A DNA stretch of 18,722 nucleotides from Propionibacteriaceae bacterium (GTDB lineage: Bacteria; Actinomycetota; Actinomycetes; Propionibacteriales; Propionibacteriaceae). A model generated the notes under the pieces. It searched no databases. It was not told where the DNA came from and worked only from the letters and a program-made list of their open reading frames with translations. Both the position numbers and the translations under genes were made by a program. The number at the start of each line of letters is the position of its first letter. Within the stretch, counting starts at the first letter, position 1. Positions 1 through 8,378 of the stretch are shown here, piece after piece. The DNA is taken from positions 1-18,722 of the forward strand of contig JAIRVA010000304.1 of the NCBI GenBank assembly GCA_031254155.1, written 5' to 3'.

Positions 1-2
1 TC

Positions 3-3000
3 TCGTCGGTGGCCGGGTTTGACCCGTCGGGCGAGGCCTACCCGCCCGCGCTGACGGATTTGCCGGCGAACGCGGTCATGGCGATGGGTACGGATGGTAC
101 GGCGTGCGTCGTCGACCCCCAGGCGAAAACATTAAGCATTGTTCGGGGGGGGGCGAAGCCGTTTCGGCTGATGGTCTCCCCGTCGAGACCTCGGCTTTCA
201 AGGGACTAGACCCCGAGGGACGCTACGCCATGACCGTGGTCGGGTCGACGCCGGTCGTCCTCGACCGTGAAGCTGGAACATTGTACCTTGGTACGACCAA
301 GTCGGTCGCCGTCCAGCTCGGCGACGACGAGTCGGTCGACTCCGTGGCGCTGCAACAGGTGTCGGCGGCGAGCAGCGCCGTGGTCTACTCGACGACCGCG
401 GCCGTGATCACCCAGCCGCTCGACGGCGGCGCCCCGGCGGTGGTCGACGCCTCGGTGCCGGGCGGGGTCGCGGCGGCACCGGTTCAGTTGGGCGGTTGTA
501 CGTACGCCGTGTGGTCGGGTACGGGGGCCATGGTCCGCGACTGCGCGGGCGAGGCGTCGGACACCGCCGAGGTGGTACCGGGCGCGGACGCGAAGCAGGA
601 GTTACGGTTCCGGGTGAACTGGGGCCACATCGTCTTGAACCAGATCGAGTCGGGCAGCGTGTGGCTCGTGTCGGACCGGATCCAGAAGGTCGACAACTGG
701 GACTCCATGATGGAGGGCAACAACGGCCAGCAGAACCAGGATTCGACCCAGGAACTGGACGAGAACGAGAAGCCGGACCGGACGGCCGACAACCACCCCC
801 CGCAGGCGGCCGACGACACGTTCGGCGCCCGGGCGGGCCAGTCGGTGTTGCTACCGGTGGTGGAGAACGACGTTGACGAGGACGGCGACCTGCTGACCGT
901 CGAGCTGGTGGGCCCGGCGCCGGCGGACTGGGGGTTGAGCCTGGTCTACTCGAACTCGGTGTTCCAGGCGAACGTGCCGGCGACGGCGACGGGTTCGGTG
1001 AGCTTCCAGTACAAGGTGAGCGACGGCCGGGGCGGCGAGGACACCGCGACGGTGACGGTCGAGATCCATCCCGAGTCGGAGAACGCCCCGCCGGCCGCGG
1101 TGCGGGCGACGACGCTGACGGTGACGAGCGGCCACCGGGTGACGTACAATGTCCTCACAAACTGGCGCGACCCTGACGGCGACACGATCTTTTTGACCGG
1201 GGCCTCGGGGTCGCCGGAGGACCTGACCACGCCGGTCCAGGACGGGACGCTGACGTTCCAGGACGGCGGGGTGACAACCGGGGTCAAGACCGTGACGGTC
1301 TCCGTCTCGGACGGGACATCGACGGCCACCGGCGAGGTACTGGTCAACGTGCTGCCGTCGGCCAACCGGCCGCCGGTGCCGGTGCCGGACCTGGTGTCGG
1401 GGACGGTCGATACCCCGATCGAAATCCGGCCGCTCGTCAACGACACCGATCCGGACGGGAACGAGCTGCGGCTGACCGCCGTGGAGGGCGGCGAGCCGGA
1501 TTGCGTGTTGACCAGGGAATTGAGCCAGGGCTACGTCACGGCGGTGTGCGGCAAGCCCGGGTCGGTGTACCTGACGTACACGGTGACGGACGGGCCGTCG
1601 GCGAACGTGGAGAGCTGGATCCGGGTGGTGGTGAGCCCGCCGGCCGCTTCGGACACGCCGCCCATCGCGGTGCCGGACACTGTCTTGCTGAGCCCGGGCC
1701 AGGACGCCTACGTGAACCCGCTGGAGAACGACATCAACCCGCTCGGCTACCCGCTGGTGCTGACCTCCCTCGACGCGGGCGCGGACCTGCCGGTCTCGGT
1801 GTCGGTGATCAACTACGAGCGGGTGAAGGTCACCCCGAATGGGGACTTCACGACGCCGGTCACCCTCACGTACACGATCTCGAACGGGAAGGGGTACGCG
1901 TCGAGCCGGATCACCGTCGTCCCCGTACCGGCGCCGGACAAGATCCTGTCGCCGACCGCCGTCGACGACACCGTGACGGTGCGGGCCGGGGACATCGCGA
2001 CGGTCCCGGTGCTGGCCAACGACACCCAGCCGAACGGGATCGCTCTTCGGCTCCGCCCCGACCTCGCGCAGGTGCCGAACCCGGACACCGAGGCGCTCGT
2101 GTTCACGTCGGGCAACAATGTCCGCGTCCACGCGCGGGCCGAGGGGACCTACACGGTGCTCTACGAGGTGGAGAACACGAAGGGGTCGGCCGAACCGGAC
2201 ACGGGGCGGCTCACGGTCTACGTGACACCGCCCGACGACGGGACGAACTCGGCCCCGAAGCCGAAGGATGTGACGGCGCGGACGGTGGCCGGCCGGCCGG
2301 TGGCGATCTCGGTCCCCCTGGACGGGATCGACCCCAACGGGGACTTTGTCCGCCTGGTCGGCCTGGGCTCGGCGCCGCTCGAAGGCGTGATCACCCAGGT
2401 GACCGGGACTGGTTTCGTCTACAAGCCGGGTCCGACCTCCGACGGCGGGGACGACTTCACGTACGTCGTCGCGGACCGGCTGGGGGCGACGGCGACGGGC
2501 CGGGTGGCGATCGGGATCGCGCCGGCCAGCAACGAGAACCACCCGCCGATTGCGGTGACCGATTACGCGGAGGCCCGGCCGGGCGGCCTGGTGACGATTC
2601 CGGTGACGGCGAACGACTCAGACCCGGATTCGGACGGCTGCTGCTACCTGACGGCCGACTCGGTCACGTCGGACAGCTTCACCGGCCAGACCCGCGGCGA
2701 CGTCGTGATCGTGACCGCGCCGGCGGAGCCGGGCTCCTACTGGGGGACGTACGAGATCACGGACGAGTTCTACCAGGCGGCGACGGGCGTGATCACCCTC
2801 AACGTCGCGGACGACGTCCCGCTCGCCAAACCCGTGGCGGGCGACGACGTGGTCAGCACCGTGGACGCGCTGACGAACACGAGCATGACCCTGGCGGTGA
2901 GAAACAACGACCAAGACCCGGATGGCGATGTCGAACAAGACACCGTCACTGTGACCGATCCCACCGTGACGGTCGCCGGCGGCGACGTGACCGTCCCGAT

Positions 3001-5770
3001 CACCGACGAACTCCAGATCATCGACTACTATCTGACCGACCCGGACGGCCTGGTCGGGCACGGTTTCATCACCGTCCCCGGCGTGGCGGGCATCCCGCCG
3101 ACGTACAACCCGGCGGCGGTGGGCTTCGAGGTCCCGGCGGGCGAGTCGCGGACCTTCGCCCTCAAAGACCAGGTCCTCGTCCGGCCAAACCGGGAGCCGC
3201 GGGTGACCACGGCCGCCGGGGTGACGGCGTGGAACGGGACAGCGACGGCGGCGTCGGTGACGGAGGTCACGTTCACCGCTCCCGAGAACTACCAGGGCCC
3301 GGCCGCGGTGTCGGTCGAGATCACGGACGGGGCGAGCTTGGAGGACGACACCGGGCTCACGGCCGTGGTGACGATCCCGGTGACGGTGACCCCGCCGCCG
3401 GACGTGGCCGTACCGCCGAACCAGCCGCCCGTCCTGGCGTCGACCTCGCTCGACGTCGAGGCCGGCCAGTCCGCGACCGTCGATCTGGGCCCCCTCACCA
3501 CAAACCCGGAAGCGACTGACCCGCTGACCTACGCCATCGCGGGCGCCCCCGGGGCGGGCGGGGTCACCGCCGCCATGACTGGCTCGGTGCTGACGGTCAC
3601 CGCGGCGCTCACCGTGCCGCGGGGTACCCAGGACACGGTGACCGTCCAGGTGGACGACGGGACGAACCCGCCTGTCACGGGCCAGGTCAGGCTCCAGGTC
3701 GTGGCGTCGAAGAAACCGCTGCCGCAGGCCATGGACGACCGGGTGCCGAACGCGAACCAGGGCAAGACCGTCTGCGTGCCCGTGACGGCGAACGACATGA
3801 ACCCGTTCCCCGGCGAGCCGCTGACCGTCGGCTCGGCCGCCGGCGAGTCCGGGGCGGGCGGGACCGCCCAGCCCGGCTGTGGCGACGGCGGTGTGAACGT
3901 CACGCCCGGGCCCACGTTCTTGGGCGAGATGGTCGTGTCCTACGTCCTCCAGGACGCCACCCACGACACCGCCCGGCAGGCGACCGGGCGGATCTACCTG
4001 ACGGTGCGGGGCCGGCCCGACCCGCCGACCGGATTGCACCTCGACAGCGTCGGGGACAAACAGGCCATCCTCAGCTGGTCGCCGCCGAACAACAACGGCG
4101 CGCCCATCTCGGCCTACACCGTGACCGCCACGCCCGGCGCGCCGGGTTATCCGAAGCAGTGTACGACGACCACCTGCATCCTGACCGGTCTCACGAACAA
4201 TGTCACCTACAAGTTCACCGTCACGGCGACGAACGAGGTCGGGACGTCCGACCCGTCGCTGGCCTCGGATGACGCGCGCCCCGACGCGATCCCCTACCCG
4301 GTCGCCGCCCCGACGCTCAGGTTCGGCGACAAGTCGCTCACCCTCACCTGGGTCGCCACGGGCAGCCCGGGCTCGCCCGTCACGTCCTACGATCTGCAGA
4401 TCTCGCCCCCGCCGTCGTCGGGCCGCGCGCAGGTCAACACCGGCAGTGCCGGTACGACCTACGTCTGGTCGGGTCTCACGAACGGGACGGAGTATAAAGT
4501 TCAGATCTGCCCGCGCAACCTCGCCCCAGGGGTGTGCGAACCCGCCGCCCAGTGGTCGGCCCCCTCGGCGGGCGAGACCCCCGCCGGGCTGCCCGACGCA
4601 CCCGCGAAACCCACCTGGACGCGGCTCAATCCCGTCGGCACCGAGGGCCAGGTCCAGGTCTGCTGGACCAAGCCGTTCGAGAACGGGGCGGCGATCACGA
4701 AGTACACGCTGAAGTCGTCGACCGGCAACACCTACACGGTGACGCCGGGGACCGGGGCCCAGACCTGCCAAACCACGACCCTGCCGACCTCGACGACCGA
4801 CTACACGTTCACCGTCGCCGCGGTCAACAAGGCCGGCCAGGGCGCCTTCTCGGCGGCCTCCGACGGGTTCCGCTCGACCATCCCGCCGGGCGCGGTGACC
4901 GGCCTTTCGGCCGCCGACGGCAACGCCGCCTGTGCGGTCACGGGCAGCGCCGCCGCCCTCAACGGCGCCAAGTCGTCGGAGGTGATCTACCACTGGCAGA
5001 CGAACGGCGGCTCGGGCACGTGGGGGACCAACCCCTCCGGCACGGCCACCGGGCTCATCAACAGCGGCAACGCCCAGACCATCACGGTCTGGGCCTCGAC
5101 CAGCGTCCAGGGCTACGGCCAGGACGGCCCCAAGTCCACCGTGTCGTGTAACCCCTACGGGCCGCCCAACAAACCCGGCGCGAGCGCGTCGAAGTCGGGT
5201 AACGCCGACGCGTGGGAAGTGACGCTGGGCTGGACGATTCCCGCGACGAACGGCCGTTCCATCACCGTTCAGACCCAAATCGACGGTGGCGGATGGGAGA
5301 CCCGGACCTCGAACGGTTCGGTCGATGTCGGCAACGGCTGGGGCCAGACTCACAGCATCAACGTCAAGTCCTGCGACTCGGCAGGGCAGTGCTCGACCAA
5401 TAGCGCCTCGGCGACCGGGAACTCGCAGCCGCCGCCCCGATACTGGATCTGGGTAAACCAAAACAAGTGTTTGAGTGCCGCCCAGGCCGGTGGAAGTTAC
5501 TCAGGCGGATGTCAGGCCCAGGTCAGCTTTAACAAGTACGCTCTGACGGACAACGGCACGTACACCGTGGTAGTGACATTCACGCAACCTAACGGGAACT
5601 CGGGCAGAGACCAGGGCAACAGGACAGTTGGCAGAGTTGCTAACGGAGACGGCTTTCTGGTCGCTCCAGGGTATAACGGCTACGTCAACATTGGCGACAA
5701 AGTCACAATAGAAGTCGTTGGGCAAGTCACAGTTTCCGGCTATGTTCATGACGACTGGTCAGTCTGGTAG
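3..5770 (+). CDS. Giant Ig-like/fibronectin type III surface protein, 5' partial, frame broken at a poly-G run
   Basis: Probable extracellular, envelope-anchored adhesin or sensor, the 'Fn3' member of a PFNA-like cluster. The N-terminus, with any signal or anchor helix, lies before the window. The frame is open from the left edge to about 145, stops at 207-209, and the protein continues in the -1 frame after nine G at 145-153. Both sides read as one propeller-like domain (VVDPQAKTLSIVR before, VVLDREAGTLYL after), so ATG 104 is not a true start. An acidic, Gln/Asn-rich linker follows at about 690-790. Eleven cadherin/Ig-like repeats of about 95 residues start near 788, 1078, 1360, 1649, 1942, 2242, 2533, 2824, 3095, 3415 and 3711, opening with NxPPxAxxD and often carrying NDxDPDGD. 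Five Fn3-like units start near 4010, 4278, 4583, 4882 and 5159. A two-Cys tail ends in DDWSVW. The architecture is secure; the ligand is unknown. It could be annotated as a pseudogene if the frame break is real. Confidence 0.85.
145..153 (+). repeat. Nine-G homopolymer at the frame break of the giant gene
   Basis: A run of nine G sits exactly where the coding frame of the Ig/Fn3 gene changes. The upstream frame is open to the window edge; the downstream frame is closed upstream by TGA at 20-22. Ten or seven G would make one continuous frame, and a -1 ribosomal slip on the run would also join them (SIVRGGGEAV). Possible causes are a sequencing or assembly undercount, a phase-variable tract, or programmed slippage. 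The sequence alone cannot separate these. Confidence 0.9.
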
Positions 5771-5787
5771 CAAGGCACAAGTGCGTA

Positions 5788-5795
5788 AGAAAGGA
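5788..5795 (+). promoter_or_regulatory. Ribosome binding site of the MoxR gene
   Basis: AGAAAGGA ends 10 bases before ATG 5806, in the 35-base gap after the giant gene. This is the widest gap inside the operon and contains no recognisable hairpin or promoter. The site supports 5806 over the second in-frame ATG at 5812. Confidence 0.65.
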
Positions 5796-5805
5796 ACACA
5801 TCTCA

Positions 5806-6771
5806 ATGTCAATGTCTCGCAGTGAGGCCCAGTGGTTCGCCCAGGCCTTTGGCCAGATCGTCGCCAGTGTGGGCCAGGCCGTCCTGGGGAAGGACCACGT
5901 GGTCCGCCTGGCGGTGGCGGCGATGATGGCCGAGGGCCACATCCTGCTGGAGGATGCCCCGGGGACGGGGAAGACCTCGCTCGCCCGGGCCCTGGCGGCC
6001 TCGGTGGCAGGGGAGGACAAGCGCATCCAGTTCACCCCGGATCTCCTGCCGACCGACGTGACGGGCGTCACCGTGTTCGACCAGCGCCAGGGCGACTTCG
6101 AGTTCCGGCCGGGCCCGATCTTCGCGAATATCGTGCTCGCCGACGAGATCAACCGGGCCTCGCCCAAGACCCAGTCGGCCCTCCTGGAGGTCATGGAGGA
6201 GGCCCAGGTGACCGTGGACGGCGTCACCCGCAAGGTCGGCAGCCCGTTCATGGTCCTGGCGACCCAGAACCCGATCGAGCAGGCCGGGACCTACCGCTTG
6301 CCCGAGGCCCAGCTCGACCGCTTCCTGATGAAGACCTCCATCGGCTACCCCGACCGGGCCAACACGGTCCAGATCCTCTCCGGCGCGGCGGTGAAGAACC
6401 GGGCGGCGGCGATCCAGCCCTGCATCACCACGGCCGCCGTGGGGCAGATGGCCGAGCTGGCGGCGACGGCCTACGTCGCGGACAGCGTCCTCGACTACAT
6501 CTCCTGGCTCGCCGAGGAGACGCGGAAGTCGCCGCAGACCCGGCTCGGCGTGTCCGTCCGCGGCGCGCTCGCCATGACCCGGACGGCCAAGGTGTGGGCC
6601 GCGTCGCAGAGCCGGGAGTACGTCACCCCGGACGACATCAAGGAGTTGGCGGAACCCGTGTGGGCCCACCGCCTGGTGCTCGACCCGGAGGCCGAGTTCG
6701 CCGGCGCCTCGGCGACGGGGATTATCACCGGTGTGCTGGGTACCGTGCCCGTACCCAAGGTCGGGGCGTGA
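5806..6771 (+). CDS. moxR: MoxR-family AAA+ ATPase
   Basis: Cytoplasmic AAA+ chaperone-like ATPase of 321 residues, the normal MoxR length. Visible motifs are Walker A APGTGKTS (51-58), Walker B NIVLADEINR (108-117), sensor 1 LATQNP (151-156) and the arginine-finger context QLDRF (169-173), followed by the usual C-terminal helical lid. MoxR proteins work in oligomers and are generally paired with DUF58 and transglutaminase or VWA-type proteins, whose assembly or activation they are thought to promote. That pairing is exact here: the next gene is DUF58, starting on the last base of this stop (TGATG). Start 5806 is preceded by AGAAAGGA at good spacing. All nucleotide-binding motifs are intact, so it should be an active ATPase. 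The family call is very sure; the substrate is inferred from neighbours. Confidence 0.95.
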   Translation: MSMSRSEAQWFAQAFGQIVASVGQAVLGKDHVVRLAVAAMMAEGHILLEDAPGTGKTSLARALAASVAGEDKRIQFTPDLLPTDVTGVTVFDQRQGDFEFRPGPIFANIVLADEINRASPKTQSALLEVMEEAQVTVDGVTRKVGSPFMVLATQNPIEQAGTYRLPEAQLDRFLMKTSIGYPDRANTVQILSGAAVKNRAAAIQPCITTAAVGQMAELAATAYVADSVLDYISWLAEETRKSPQTRLGVSVRGALAMTRTAKVWAASQSREYVTPDDIKELAEPVWAHRLVLDPEAEFAGASATGIITGVLGTVPVPKVGA

Positions 6772-8378
6772 TGCCGGCCCCTGACTTCATCGCCCCCACG
6801 ATCCTGACCCCGCCCCCGCCGCCCGCGGAGGCGGAGCTGGTCCCGTCTGGCCGGCCGGCCCGGGCCGCGAAGCCGGGGCAGCCGCGCCCAACCCGCCCGC
6901 GCCACGCGGGGCAGGGGCGGGGCCGCTCCGGCCGTCACGCCGACGCGGCCGGCCTGGTCGACGGCGGGCCTAGCCCCGCGGTGCCCGGGCCGACCGGCCC
7001 GCCCGCGGGCGGGCCCACCTCCGATCAGACCCCTGGCCAGGCGGCACCTGGCCAGACCGCCGGTCGCAAAGGCCGCAAGACCCGTCAAGCCAAATCCGCC
7101 TCGGACAAGGCCGCCGACCGCGCCCCCTCGGCGCTGCGGTGGCGCCTCCAGGCACTGACCGCCCCGGTCCGCGCCCGGTGGGCCACCCTCACCAAGGCCC
7201 TCGCCCCGGTGTGGGCCGCCATCCGCCCGGTGCTCGCGATCGTCCGGCCGGCCGGCTGGGCGACGCTCGGCCTCGCGGTCGGCACCTTCGTCATCGGCCG
7301 CCGCCTCGGCTGGCAGGAGTTCCTGGTGGTCGCCCTGCTCGCCGCCGCCCTCCTGCTCGGCGCGATCGGCTTCGTCGTCGGCCGGTCGACCTACGCCGTC
7401 ACCCTCGACCTCACCCGCCTCAGGGTCCGGGTGGGCGCGGACGCCTACGGCGGGCTCACCGTCGTCAACACCTCGTCGCGCGCGCTGCTGCCCTCGGTGT
7501 TCATCCTCCCGGTCGGCCGGGCGACGAGCGCGTTCCACGTGCCCAGGCTGGGTGGCCACGAGACCTACGAGGAGTCCTTCCAGCTCGACACGAGCAAGCG
7601 GGCCGTCGTCCCGCTCGGGCCCGTCCGCTCCGCGCGCGGCGACGGGCTCGGCCTGCTGCGGCGGGAGGCCAAGTGGACCGACGTGGAAGAGGTGTTCATC
7701 CACCCGCGCACGATCTCGCTGCAGGGTTCGTCGGCGGGCTTCCTGAAGGACCTCGAGGGCCGTCCGACCGACACCCTCTCCTCCTCCGACATCGCCTTCC
7801 ACGCCCTGCGCGACTACGTCGTCGGTGACGACCTCCGCCACGTCCACTGGAAGTCCTCCGCCCGGACGGGGAAGCTGCTCGTCCGCCAGTTCGAGGAGAC
7901 CCGGCGCTCCCACCTCGTCCTCTGCCTCTCGATGACCCCCGAGGATTACGGCAGCGAGGCCGACTTCGAACTCGCCGTCGCCGTCGCGGCCTCGCTCGGC
8001 GAGCAGGCGATCCGGGACGAGAAGGATCTGACCATCCAGGTCCCGGGCCGGCGCCTGCGTGTCCAGACCGCGACGCGGATGCTGGATGACTTCTCGCGCC
8101 TCGAGTTTGGCGGGGCAGTCGTCCCGCTCGAGACCGCCGCCCTCGCCGCCGCCCAGGCCGCGCCGGACGCCTCTGTCGTCATGGTTCTGGCCGGTACGCC
8201 GGTCACACCCGCCCGGCTCCACGCGGTTACCGCCCGCTTCGGGGTGGACGCGCTGACGGTCGTCCTCCGCTGCGAGACCGGGGCCGGGCTCGCCCGCAGC
8301 GCCATCGGCCCGGCCCGTGTCCTCACCCTGGGTGATCTCGACGATCTGCCCCGGGCCGTCCGGTCGCTGGAGGTCTGA
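6771..8378 (+). CDS. DUF58 membrane protein with long proline-rich N-terminus
   Basis: DUF58 family protein of 535 residues, the usual partner of MoxR. Residues 1-125 are a low-complexity Pro/Gly/Arg/Lys-rich segment (PPPPPAEAE near 14-22, basic cluster GRKGRKTRQAK near 98-108) absent from typical DUF58 proteins of about 400 residues. Two hydrophobic helices follow (about 155-176 and 183-204), then a beta-rich region and the DUF58 signature LRDYVVGDDLRHVHWKSSAR (346-365). The C-terminal part is VWA-like in fold by family knowledge. ATG 6771 overlaps the moxR stop by one base, arguing for translational coupling; the open frame further upstream only shadows moxR. Location is inner membrane with the DUF58 domain cytoplasmic (inference). 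Biochemical function is unknown; cell-envelope biogenesis or stress roles are proposed for the family. A later in-frame start that removes the Pro-rich segment cannot be excluded. Confidence 0.92.
   Translation: MPAPDFIAPTILTPPPPPAEAELVPSGRPARAAKPGQPRPTRPRHAGQGRGRSGRHADAAGLVDGGPSPAVPGPTGPPAGGPTSDQTPGQAAPGQTAGRKGRKTRQAKSASDKAADRAPSALRWRLQALTAPVRARWATLTKALAPVWAAIRPVLAIVRPAGWATLGLAVGTFVIGRRLGWQEFLVVALLAAALLLGAIGFVVGRSTYAVTLDLTRLRVRVGADAYGGLTVVNTSSRALLPSVFILPVGRATSAFHVPRLGGHETYEESFQLDTSKRAVVPLGPVRSARGDGLGLLRREAKWTDVEEVFIHPRTISLQGSSAGFLKDLEGRPTDTLSSSDIAFHALRDYVVGDDLRHVHWKSSARTGKLLVRQFEETRRSHLVLCLSMTPEDYGSEADFELAVAVAASLGEQAIRDEKDLTIQVPGRRLRVQTATRMLDDFSRLEFGGAVVPLETAALAAAQAAPDASVVMVLAGTPVTPARLHAVTARFGVDALTVVLRCETGAGLARSAIGPARVLTLGDLDDLPRAVRSLEV

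Noticed and set aside
9..209. Short separate gene at the left edge
   Set aside because: The frame is open to the window edge and its sequence continues in meaning in the next frame after the G tract, so it is the upstream part of the giant gene.
104..220. ATG 104 as start of the giant protein
   Set aside because: The first 17 codons from 104 are out of frame with the coherent upstream peptide; real homology resumes only after the G tract.
2618..5461. Long antisense open frame (947 codons)
   Set aside because: Arg/Gly/Val-rich, with no domain or conserved motif, directly opposite the repeat-rich gene; a high-GC shadow frame.
5832..6770. N-terminal extension of the DUF58 gene back to 5832
   Set aside because: It would overlap moxR entirely and reads as a shadow translation of it; the TGATG junction at 6771 matches the neighbouring junctions.
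6996..7015. Perfect 20-bp GC palindrome inside the DUF58 gene, considered as terminator or operator
   Set aside because: It encodes the Gly/Pro linker (GPPAGGP) in a GC-saturated stretch, has no T-run, and lies within coding sequence; chance from Gly/Pro codons is the simplest reading.
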